Below, piece after piece: positions 1 to 5,505 of a stretch of 5,546 bases of DNA. The stretch is from Thiomicrorhabdus sp. (lineage in GTDB: Bacteria > Pseudomonadota > Gammaproteobacteria > Thiomicrospirales > Thiomicrospiraceae), in NCBI GenBank assembly GCA_021648185.1, contig JAKITH010000083.1, positions 1 through 5,546 of the forward strand, read 5' to 3'. Below the pieces are notes generated by a model that was not told the DNA's origin, did no database searches, and saw only the letters and a list, made by a program, of their open reading frames with translations. Every line of letters begins with the position of its first letter. Positions within the stretch are counted from its first letter, which is position 1. The position numbers were made by a program, and so were the translations under genes.

Positions 1-203
1 AGTGCATCGGCAATAAACTCAGGCAAGCCCTTAAACGTTGGGCTATAACGTTGAGTAAATACCCCCTCTTGTAAAGGAAGCAAAAGAGGGGACAGCTCAA
101 CCCCTAATGTTAAGAATTCACTCGCGTAACTAAACTCAATTTGTTGGCGTGCATCCTCGCGTAAATAACCAACATCATGCCCAAATAATTTAACTAAAAT
201 CAT
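1..203 (-). CDS. HipA-family serine/threonine kinase toxin, N-terminal fragment (runs off the left edge)
   Basis: Only the first 67 codons are present; the gene continues beyond position 1. The translation starts MILVKLFGHDVGYLRED and contains GVELSPLLLPLQEGVF followed by FKGLPEFIADA. These match the HipA N-terminal subdomain layout: a short beta strand with a G-x-hydrophobic turn, an 'LSPLxLPL' strand, then an 'F-x-GLPx-hydrophobic-AD-x-LPD' segment. HipA proteins are kinases that in studied cases phosphorylate glutamyl-tRNA synthetase and cause growth arrest or persistence. The catalytic domain lies outside the window, so activity cannot be judged. The start is fixed by a near-perfect AAAGGAGG ribosome site four bases upstream. 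No HipB-like helix-turn-helix antitoxin is encoded just upstream, where it often sits, so it must lie downstream, elsewhere or be absent. Family assignment is from recognised motifs, not a search. Confidence 0.8.
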   Translation of the reverse strand, partial: MILVKLFGHDVGYLREDARQQIEFSYASEFLTLGVELSPLLLPLQEGVFTQRYSPTFKGLPEFIADA

Positions 204-207
204 AAAG

Positions 208-232
208 CCTCCTTTGCCCTAAAGTGATTATA
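208..232 (-). promoter_or_regulatory. Probable hipA promoter -10 box and ribosome binding site
   Basis: On the minus strand a perfect TATAAT hexamer (227-232) lies 12 bases before an AAAGGAGG Shine-Dalgarno sequence (208-215), which is followed by the hipA ATG at 203. This would give a leader of about 15-20 bases. No good -35 hexamer sits 16-18 bases upstream, so the promoter may be weak or activator-dependent. A small dyad AAAAC-CC-GTTTT (280-291) lies about 50 bases upstream; its role is unknown. The strong ribosome site contrasts with the weak one of the chemoreceptor gene in this window. Confidence 0.5.
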
Positions 233-396
233 CCTACCCAGCAAGAGCCATACGACATAAAGAGGCACATATACACTATAAAACCCGTTTTTAATGCATA
301 AAAGAGCAAAAAAGCCACTTTAACGGATTAAAAAACTACTCTATGAAAAGCTTGAAGCCAAATAAAGTAGAGGCGTTATTGAAGACCCGCAGAGTT

Positions 397-424
397 TTAA
401 GGGACTTGTTCAGTGACCCCTTAA
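397..424 (-). repeat. Inverted repeat spanning the 3' end of the cytochrome c gene
   Basis: A 7-bp perfect inverted repeat TTAAGGG/CCCTTAA is separated by 14 bases and overlaps the last codons and stop of the multiheme cytochrome gene. It could fold at the end of the operon transcript, but no T-run follows in the minus direction, so it is not a standard intrinsic terminator. It may stabilise the 3' end or be chance. No other hairpin plus T-tract is obvious between 204 and 409. Confidence 0.25.
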
Positions 425-1144
425 GTCACGGCGTTTTTTCTTCCAAATCCTTTCTGCTTCGTCCTCATCTGCACTGCGGTGGCACTCCACACAGTCTTTA
501 TAGTCTCGAATGCCCTCCTCAATATGCTCTTCTCGAATATTTGAGCGGCTATGTTCATGACAACCGTAACAAGTATAGTTATTGTAATCATTATTTACAT
601 GACACACCTCACACTCAACATTGTGATCTCGATCCAAAATAAAGTACTCATCGTGGTTAAACGTCGCAGGTTCCCACCCATCTGTAGAGTGACATTGTGC
701 ACAATTTCCCTCTACTTTTTGATGCAAAGCATCCTCTGGTGCGCTATGGCAACTGGCACACTGCTCTTGTACATCCAAGGCAAGCAACTCATGTGAAAAC
801 AGGCCTACAGCTCTAAAAGGCAATACCCCTTGATGGTCACTGTGACAAGCAACGCAATCGTCTTCCAGTAATTTCTGGTGAAAGGCAATGGTATTATCCT
901 CTTTTGGAATCAACCGCCCTTCGGTCGTCTTAAGGCCAATCTCATCCACTTGATGACACTCAATACACTTTGTAGACGTACTGCCAATAAAAGGCGTATG
1001 ACAAGCAAAACAGTCGTTGGTGAGTTCCATATGAGGTTCAATCAATTTACCAGGCTGAATCATATGCTGAGGATACACAATCATTAGCACGAACAACGCA
1101 AATAAATTAACCCCTAAAATGATTTTTACCCATTTATTTTTCAT
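410..1144 (-). CDS. Membrane-anchored periplasmic octaheme c-type cytochrome (cytochrome c3/c7-like)
   Basis: The 244-residue protein has a positively charged start, one hydrophobic segment (about residues 7-24) with no clear cleavage site, then a periplasmic domain with eight CXXCH heme-binding motifs, starting at residues 45, 60, 97, 129, 148, 178, 192 and 218. Many carry an extra histidine 6-10 residues upstream (H89, H118, H141, H207; also H104, H164, H174, H198), suggesting bis-histidine, low-potential hemes as in cytochrome c3/c7-type proteins. The tail (225-244) is highly charged. The likely role is to accept electrons from the cytochrome b encoded just upstream and pass them to an unidentified periplasmic acceptor. 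The ATG at 1144 was chosen because it overlaps the upstream stop as ATGA and begins the anchor. A longer frame starting at 1234 would overlap the cytochrome b gene by 94 bases and disrupt the signal region. Heme attachment would need a Ccm-type maturation system not seen here. Confidence 0.9.
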   Translation of the reverse strand: MKNKWVKIILGVNLFALFVLMIVYPQHMIQPGKLIEPHMELTNDCFACHTPFIGSTSTKCIECHQVDEIGLKTTEGRLIPKEDNTIAFHQKLLEDDCVACHSDHQGVLPFRAVGLFSHELLALDVQEQCASCHSAPEDALHQKVEGNCAQCHSTDGWEPATFNHDEYFILDRDHNVECEVCHVNNDYNNYTCYGCHEHSRSNIREEHIEEGIRDYKDCVECHRSADEDEAERIWKKKRRDLRGH

Positions 1145-1716
1145 TTCCACTCCCAATACATCAGAATAGTCAAAATGTGCGCCAAACTTAAAACCGCAAA
1201 CATAAAGGTAATGGGCAGATGGACTGAGCGCCATTTTTTCATCAAGTCTACGGTAACCGCCTCTCGAAACAGCTCTATTTCATCTTCCGCCGTATGTGCC
1301 TGTTGGGTCAACTCCTCTCGCTTTTCAGCCACAAAACGGCGTGAACGATTGAGTAAATAACGCCCCGTCATGCCACTGATGACCGAGATCATCATCGCCG
1401 CCAACGCAAGCCAGGGTAAAATAGAATAAAAATGAATGCCCGCATGCAATAAAATCAACAGCGCACCCGATAGCGTCAACAGTTCATGTAATTTCAGCAG
1501 GGTTTTAGGCTCTCCAAAATGAATTTTTTTATGTTTTCGCATCGAATAAAGCAGTGAGAGTAAAATCAGCATGGTGCCCACCACGCCTAACCAACGACCG
1601 ATCCACTCAAGTCCCAATAGATGCAAAATGGCATCAATCAGAATGGCCAAACCAATCAGCGCAATAAACACCAATAGAAAGGGTAAAACTTCTCTGGTTA
1701 ATAATGTCTCTTTCAT
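1141..1716 (-). CDS. Five-helix di-heme cytochrome b, ferric-reductase-like membrane subunit
   Basis: This 191-residue protein has about five membrane helices (roughly 11-33, 41-59, 73-97, 100-122, 166-188). Two histidine pairs, H77/H91 and H166/H180, each fit HX13H and lie in helices 3 and 5. That is the signature of two stacked b hemes in ferric reductase and NADPH oxidase membrane domains. By the positive-inside rule (RKHKK at 60-64, RSRR at 124-127), H77 and H166 face the cytoplasm and H91 and H180 the periplasm, so one heme sits near each face. The charged cytoplasmic loop 123-165 is a plausible docking site for the reductase encoded upstream. The gene starts 18 bases after the reductase stop and overlaps the cytochrome c start by four bases, so coupled translation is likely. 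The nucleotide-binding domain found fused in eukaryotic ferric reductases is absent here and supplied as a separate protein. Subfamily name is uncertain. Confidence 0.8.
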   Translation of the reverse strand: MKETLLTREVLPFLLVFIALIGLAILIDAILHLLGLEWIGRWLGVVGTMLILLSLLYSMRKHKKIHFGEPKTLLKLHELLTLSGALLILLHAGIHFYSILPWLALAAMMISVISGMTGRYLLNRSRRFVAEKREELTQQAHTAEDEIELFREAVTVDLMKKWRSVHLPITFMFAVLSLAHILTILMYWEWK

Positions 1717-1734
1717 ACACTTCTCTTATGTTGT

Positions 1735-3009
1735 CTACGCTTCAAGAACAATATCGCTTTTAGGGGTCGCAATACACAAAAGGCAATGCCCCGATTTAAC
1801 CTCAATGCTAGGCTCCGTGGTGTACTCAATCTCTCCCGACACCAAGCGGGTTTGACAACTACCACAACTGCCCGACCGACAACCCGATTCAACCGCAATA
1901 CCATTTATTTCTGCCAACTCCAATAACGATTCTGCACGAGCATTCCATGAAATCTCTTTACCCGTTTTGCAAAAATCAATCTGAATGCGTTCAAGTAATT
2001 CCGCTTGTTTTTTCGATGCCTTTTTTGATCCCAGTGTTGAAGGTCCAAAAGACTCATAATGAATGTGCTCGGGCTCTACTCCCCATGCTTCCAATTCAGG
2101 GATAAGACTATTCATCATCCCGCCAGGACCACACACATAAAACTGATAATGCTTTAAAGGCAAGGTGAGTTTTAACGCATTGATATCAATCTGTCCTCTC
2201 ACATGGTAATCAACACCCTCTTGATCTTGCTCCGTTGGCTCGCTGTAATAAGTATACATATTCAGGTTTTGATAACGCTGTTGCAGCGATAATAAATACG
2301 CTTTCATAATATGCTCTTCACCATTTTGAACGCCGTAAAAAAACCAAATTTCTTGGGTATAGCCCTGATCCAACAAGGTACTGAGCATGCTTAATATAGG
2401 CGTAACCCCAATGCCCGCTCCGACCAATACAATGGGAAGCCGTACTTCGGTTTTTAAATAAAACTGGCCTGTAGGGGCATTAACTTTAAGCGACACTCCT
2501 TCATTAACTTGATCAAACAGATGGTTAGAACATCGACCAGGGGGGTATTCGGGGTGATTTTCTGGCGGTAAAACACGCTTAACGGTGATGCGATAACAAC
2601 ACATCCTAGGGCGTTCTGAAATGGAGTAACAACGAAAAACAGACTGCATTTCATTGGATCCGTCTAAGTGAGGTAACGACAAATTTAAAGTCAAGAATTG
2701 ACCGGGTAAAAAAGGTGCCAATGGCTGGCCATCTTTAGGCTTAAGATAAAAAGAGCAAACCGAATGTGAACGGTTTTCAAACACTTTTTTGTGCACCACA
2801 AACTCTCTAGCCCCCGTCCAAGCTAAATCAGCCTTTGGTGGATTAACAGGTTGCTGCTTAATGGGACGACTAACGGATTGGGCGAGCGGCTCCAAAGCCC
2901 CCTCTTTTTGCATTTCACGTTTACGGCGAAAAAAAACAAACAGTGCAAACGCCACAACCTGTATCACAATAACCGTAAAGACAATCAGTGCTAAACTTCC
3001 AGTTGTCAT
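1735..3009 (-). CDS. Membrane-anchored FAD/NAD(P)H oxidoreductase with C-terminal [2Fe-2S] ferredoxin domain
   Basis: The 424-residue protein has one N-terminal helix (about 5-27) followed by RRKR, which places the rest in the cytoplasm. A linker (28-65) leads to a ferredoxin-reductase-type FAD domain with R126-C-Y-S129 and the G158-x2-S161 phosphate-binding motif. The NAD(P)H domain follows, with GAGIGVTP at 197-204, YVCGPGGMM at 291-299 and HYESFG at 317-322. A plant-type [2Fe-2S] domain (about 340-424) closes the protein, with ligands C377, C382, C385 and C412 (CX4CX2CX26C). The order FAD-NAD-[2Fe-2S] matches the Hcr and phthalate dioxygenase reductase type, whereas NqrF carries its cluster before the FAD domain. 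It should take hydride from NADH or NADPH and pass single electrons to the cytochrome b. The ATG at 3009 has GAGGGA upstream and starts directly before the membrane helix. NADH versus NADPH preference cannot be told. Confidence 0.85.
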   Translation of the reverse strand: MTTGSLALIVFTVIVIQVVAFALFVFFRRKREMQKEGALEPLAQSVSRPIKQQPVNPPKADLAWTGAREFVVHKKVFENRSHSVCSFYLKPKDGQPLAPFLPGQFLTLNLSLPHLDGSNEMQSVFRCYSISERPRMCCYRITVKRVLPPENHPEYPPGRCSNHLFDQVNEGVSLKVNAPTGQFYLKTEVRLPIVLVGAGIGVTPILSMLSTLLDQGYTQEIWFFYGVQNGEEHIMKAYLLSLQQRYQNLNMYTYYSEPTEQDQEGVDYHVRGQIDINALKLTLPLKHYQFYVCGPGGMMNSLIPELEAWGVEPEHIHYESFGPSTLGSKKASKKQAELLERIQIDFCKTGKEISWNARAESLLELAEINGIAVESGCRSGSCGSCQTRLVSGEIEYTTEPSIEVKSGHCLLCIATPKSDIVLEA

Positions 3010-3027
3010 GCTTTAGTCCCTCTATTC

Positions 3028-3106
3028 AATCAACAGTAAACATCCGTTGGTTTGATTATAAAGACCAAAACTGAAATGAAACTGAAAATACCGCCTAAAA
3101 TCAACA
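3028..3106 (-). promoter_or_regulatory. Promoter and operator region of the redox operon
   Basis: The minus strand has a perfect TATAAT at 3055-3060, giving a leader of about 40 bases before the reductase ATG. No good -35 hexamer exists. In its place is a direct repeat TTTCAG-N5-TTTCAG (CTGAAA on the plus strand at 3071-3076 and 3082-3087) with an 11-bp period, an arrangement used by OmpR/PhoB-type activators that replace the -35 contact. A dyad TTGGT-N12-ACCAA (3047-3068) encloses the -10 box and could be a repressor operator. AATCAACA also occurs twice (3028-3035, 3099-3106). No terminator hairpin for the preceding chemoreceptor gene is visible in this gap. The promoter and all regulators are inferred. 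Confidence 0.45.
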
Positions 3107-5137
3107 TTAAATTTTAAATTGATGCACCAACTGATCCAATTTATTGGCTAAATTCTGTAGATCATGCCCCGCTTTTTCGGTGTTTTCAGCCCCTTGCACG
3201 GATTTCTCTGTCACCGAGTGAATTTGATGAATATTATTGTTCATCTCTTGCGCTAAACTGGTTTGTGCTTGTGCCGCACTGGCCATCTGCTCGCTCATTT
3301 GATGAATATCGTCCATTAAAATGGTCACTGGTTGCAAGGCATGCTTAGTCTCCTCAATGGCCTGACAACTCGATTCCGTCGCTTCACGCCCTTGCTCCAC
3401 CATATTAACCGTGGAGAGCGTTGCGCGATGAATGTTGTCAATCATCTGTTCAATTTGCTTAGTGGAATCTTGTGTTCGTTTAGCCAAGCCACGCACTTCA
3501 TCGGCCACCACCGCAAACCCACGCCCATGCTCGCCCGCTCTGGCGGCTTCGATCGCAGCATTAAGAGAGAGCAAATTGGTCTGTTCGGCAATGTCTCTAA
3601 TCACGCTAACCACCATTCCAATAGCGTCACTCTCATGGCGTAACTGCTCCACCGCTTGGGTCATATTATCCATGCCACCAGACAATGTTTGAATCACCTC
3701 TACCGTACCCAATACTTTATCCCCCCCCTCTTTCACTCTATCGGCGGCTTGCTCGGTAGCACGTGCCGCATTATGAGAGTGGTTTTCGACCCGTTTCGAC
3801 TGCTCGGTCATATTCGTCATCGAATCCGATAACACATGAGTGGCTTGCAACTGCTGTTGTGATCCCGCTTTGGCTTCATGAGTGATTTTCAGTAACTGTC
3901 CCGAAGACGCTTCCAGCTCTTGAATGGTCTGAGTCACCTCTTGCAACATACTCTGAATTTTGGCAATAAACTGATTAAAATACCCCGCTAACGCATTCAT
4001 CTCATCTTGACTGCCCTCGTTATTCTGGGTTGGTAAGCGTCGTGTAAGGTCGCCTTTTCCCGTTGCAAACGCTTTCATTAAAGAAGAAACCGCTTGTATC
4101 GGCTCAACCACCGACGTGGTAATCCGTTTTGACACCCACATCCCCATCAACTGCCCAAAACCTGAGAGCAACAACAAAATAATAATATTATACAAACTGC
4201 TGTTTAAGGCACTTTCACTCTCCCGCGTCATCTCTTCAACGGCCTGATTTGAAAGCGTGATTAACGCCTCATCCAACTCATGAAAAATGGGCACAATATA
4301 CTGTGACATCAACCAAGTATCGGTACGCCACTGGTCACTCTCATGCTTACCTTTTAATAACATGTAATGCTCTCGATAAGACTGATAAAGTGAGTCCATT
4401 TTCACTAACCAAGCACGATTGTCAGAGTTTAATAACGTCGCATGCCGAGTCGCAATTTGCGCTTGCAAGGCTTCAATTTGATTAAATTCCTGCTCAATTT
4501 TTTCCACCGATGAATCCGACTTTAACGCCAAATAAGCATACACATCGCTGTGAACCTGCAACCACGCAACCTGAAATGCCAAAATATCTTCTAACAAAAG
4601 CGCACTTGTCGAATTAAGAGAAGTTAAAAGAGAGGAAATCTCTTCTGAAAAAAGCGTCTGTAGTTCCGTGGAAAGGGGTTTTAAGTATTGGTCGGCATAC
4701 GCCAAGGCAGGAAATTGTATGTGGGGAGACTCAACCGCCTCCTCCAATTGAGTGATCACGGGGGGCAATTTTTCTAATAAGCCAAAAAGATACTGGGAAG
4801 AGACCAGATGACCCTCTTCCAAACCGTTCATGTCCAAGGTATTTTTAAGCACCGTTTGCACGCCTAACAGCTCAGAACGATAGACCTCTAACTGACTCTC
4901 TTCTTGCGTGAGTACATAACGGTTTAATGCATTCAAACTTTTTTCAAGCAAAAAAGCCGTTTTAGCGGTTTCAATGGCAAACGGTTGCTTCTCTTCCACA
5001 ATCTCAGCAATGTCCGAACGAACCATAGCTAAGTTCACCACCGCCTGAATGGTAATAACGGCAAGCACCAACCAAATTATCCCAAAGCCAAAGCGAATTT
5101 TTTGTTGAATCGACAGTTTTTGTAAAAAAGCATTCAT
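3107..5137 (-). CDS. Methyl-accepting chemotaxis protein with large helical periplasmic sensor
   Basis: The 676-residue transmembrane chemoreceptor has a first helix at about 15-37, a periplasmic region of about 38-315, a second helix at about 316-335, a HAMP domain at about 336-395 (P346, GDLTRRLP at 362-369, then [13 protein letters not shown]), and a cytoplasmic signalling domain to the end. The diagnostic hairpin tip, binding CheA and CheW, is at 516-555 ([20 protein letters not shown], then [18 protein letters not shown]). The roughly 278-residue sensor is almost entirely helical and twice the size of a Tar-type four-helix bundle. It may be bimodular (HBM/McpS-like, a family that binds organic acids), but its ligand cannot be assigned. 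There is no C-terminal CheR/CheB-tethering pentapeptide; the protein ends QLVHQFKI. The ATG at 5137 is the first in frame after an in-frame TGA and its ribosome site is weak. Codons 470-473 include a G8 run. Confidence 0.93.
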   Translation of the reverse strand: MNAFLQKLSIQQKIRFGFGIIWLVLAVITIQAVVNLAMVRSDIAEIVEEKQPFAIETAKTAFLLEKSLNALNRYVLTQEESQLEVYRSELLGVQTVLKNTLDMNGLEEGHLVSSQYLFGLLEKLPPVITQLEEAVESPHIQFPALAYADQYLKPLSTELQTLFSEEISSLLTSLNSTSALLLEDILAFQVAWLQVHSDVYAYLALKSDSSVEKIEQEFNQIEALQAQIATRHATLLNSDNRAWLVKMDSLYQSYREHYMLLKGKHESDQWRTDTWLMSQYIVPIFHELDEALITLSNQAVEEMTRESESALNSSLYNIIILLLLSGFGQLMGMWVSKRITTSVVEPIQAVSSLMKAFATGKGDLTRRLPTQNNEGSQDEMNALAGYFNQFIAKIQSMLQEVTQTIQELEASSGQLLKITHEAKAGSQQQLQATHVLSDSMTNMTEQSKRVENHSHNAARATEQAADRVKEGGDKVLGTVEVIQTLSGGMDNMTQAVEQLRHESDAIGMVVSVIRDIAEQTNLLSLNAAIEAARAGEHGRGFAVVADEVRGLAKRTQDSTKQIEQMIDNIHRATLSTVNMVEQGREATESSCQAIEETKHALQPVTILMDDIHQMSEQMASAAQAQTSLAQEMNNNIHQIHSVTEKSVQGAENTEKAGHDLQNLANKLDQLVHQFKI
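3721..3728 (-). repeat. G8 homopolymer inside the chemoreceptor coding sequence
   Basis: Eight consecutive G on the coding strand encode the end of Glu470, Gly471, Gly472 and the first base of Asp473, between HAMP and the signalling tip. Gain or loss of one base would frameshift the gene before the CheA/CheW-binding tip and inactivate it. Runs of this length can slip during replication, though whether this one varies is unknown. Synonymous GGA, GGC or GGT codons could have broken the run. Confidence 0.6.
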
Positions 5138-5159
5138 GAGAGATCAAATCTTTATTTTT

Positions 5160-5179
5160 TGACAGTACCTCCCTGACAG
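5160..5179 (-). repeat. CTGTCA direct repeat at the chemoreceptor transcription start
   Basis: CTGTCA occurs twice on the minus strand (5174-5179 and 5160-5165), 14 bases apart. The first copy overlaps the -12 element of the sigma-54 promoter and the second lies around or just after the expected start. Between them is GGGAGG, which looks like a ribosome site but is over 30 bases from the ATG with no suitable start codon nearby. A binding site near the start is possible; the 14-bp period does not fit a standard Pho box (11 bp). Confidence 0.3.
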
Positions 5180-5194
5180 CAATTTAAATGCCAA
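5178..5194 (-). promoter_or_regulatory. Sigma-54 (RpoN) -24/-12 promoter for the chemoreceptor gene
   Basis: The minus strand reads TTGGCATTTAAATTGCT, matching the sigma-54 consensus YTGGCAC-N5-TTGCW, with the invariant GG and GC separated by exactly 10 bases. Transcription would start near 5167, giving a leader of about 30 bases. Sigma-54 promoters need an enhancer-binding activator ATPase, and candidate upstream sites exist at 5270-5302. Sigma-54 often controls flagellar and chemotaxis genes in polarly flagellated gammaproteobacteria, which fits the downstream receptor. Confidence 0.7.
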
Positions 5195-5201
5195 TTAATA
5201 A

Positions 5202-5220
5202 TTTTTTTTCTCCCCCCCCC
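5202..5220 (-). repeat. G9 and A8 homopolymer tracts just upstream of the sigma-54 promoter
   Basis: On the minus strand a G9 run (5212-5220), then AGA into an A8 run (5202-5209), ends seven bases before the -24 element. Such tracts can change length by slippage and would alter the spacing between upstream activator sites and the promoter. The A-run may also bend the DNA. Variation is not shown by a single sequence. Confidence 0.55.
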
Positions 5221-5269
5221 TATCAAGGGTTTAACGTTAATTTCAAATAATACATTAAACCGACCGAAA

Positions 5270-5285
5270 GTGACTTCATTGTCAC
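5270..5285. promoter_or_regulatory. GTGAC-N6-GTCAC dyad, candidate enhancer or operator
   Basis: GTGACTTCATTGTCAC is a perfect 5-bp-arm inverted repeat centred about 110 bases upstream of the expected sigma-54 start, the usual distance for enhancer-binding activators. It is not a good CRP site (GTGA and TCAC are 8 apart, not 6), and its half-sites run opposite to the published FleQ-type GTCA-N6-TGAC pattern. The binding protein is unknown. Confidence 0.35.
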
Positions 5286-5302
5286 CTGTAAAAACCCTGT
5301 AA
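5286..5302. repeat. 11-bp-period direct repeat next to the dyad
   Basis: On the minus strand TTACAG-N5-TTACAG (CTGTAA on the plus strand at 5286-5291 and 5297-5302) abuts the GTGAC dyad. One helical turn separates the copies, the geometry of OmpR/PhoB-type response-regulator sites. The layout repeats that of TTTCAG-N5-TTTCAG in front of the redox operon (3071-3087). Confidence 0.35.
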
Positions 5303-5463
5303 GCCATTGATAAAAAAAGGTTTCATCTTCGTAACAAAAAAACTAAAGGATACCGTCCCCTTTTTTCCACGGGCATATCTAGTAAACTGCTAAACTCACA
5401 GCCCATGCTTTTAAAAGACACTACCACGCTTAGTAAATTTAATGACGCTTTGTAGAGCCATAA

Positions 5464-5505
5464 GGGGGGGAAGAAATTTTAGAATTAAAAAAAATCTCCT
5501 CCCCC
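5464..5505. repeat. Imperfect inverted repeat with G-rich and C-rich arms
   Basis: On the plus strand a G7 run followed by AAGAAATTTTA is answered after a four-base turn by TAAAA, an A-run and TCTCCTCCCCC. The inner TTTTA/TAAAA arms are perfect, and the outer arms pair with a few mismatches and a two-base length difference. The transcript could fold into a stem of about 18 pairs. It may be a terminator for a gene beyond the right edge, but no clean T-tract follows on either strand. Confidence 0.35.

Noticed and set aside
397..424. Intrinsic terminator at the end of the redox operon
   Set aside because: There is a 7-bp stem with a long loop, but no T-tract follows, so I list it only as an inverted repeat.
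343..642. 99-codon plus-strand open frame opposite the cytochrome c gene
   Set aside because: Most of it is antisense to the CXXCH-rich coding region, it lacks a good ribosome site, and the product has no recognisable domain.
1145..1234. 30-residue N-terminal extension of the cytochrome c
   Set aside because: It would overlap the cytochrome b gene and put an unrelated stretch before the membrane anchor. The ATGA overlap at 1141-1144 is a better start.
1713..1904. 63-codon minus-strand frame across the reductase/cytochrome b junction
   Set aside because: It is out of frame with the reductase, whose [2Fe-2S] cysteines are encoded in the same bases.
3332..3692. Two overlapping plus-strand open frames within the chemoreceptor gene
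   Set aside because: Both are antisense to the highly conserved signalling tip; their length follows from codon constraint on the real gene.
5270..5285. CRP/FNR-type binding site
   Set aside because: The spacing between GTGA and TCAC is 8 instead of 6, and FNR half-sites (TTGAT/ATCAA) are absent.
5286..5302. Pho box
   Set aside because: CTGT is present twice with an 11-bp period, but the copies read CTGTAA rather than CTGTCA and it is not positioned against a visible -10 box.
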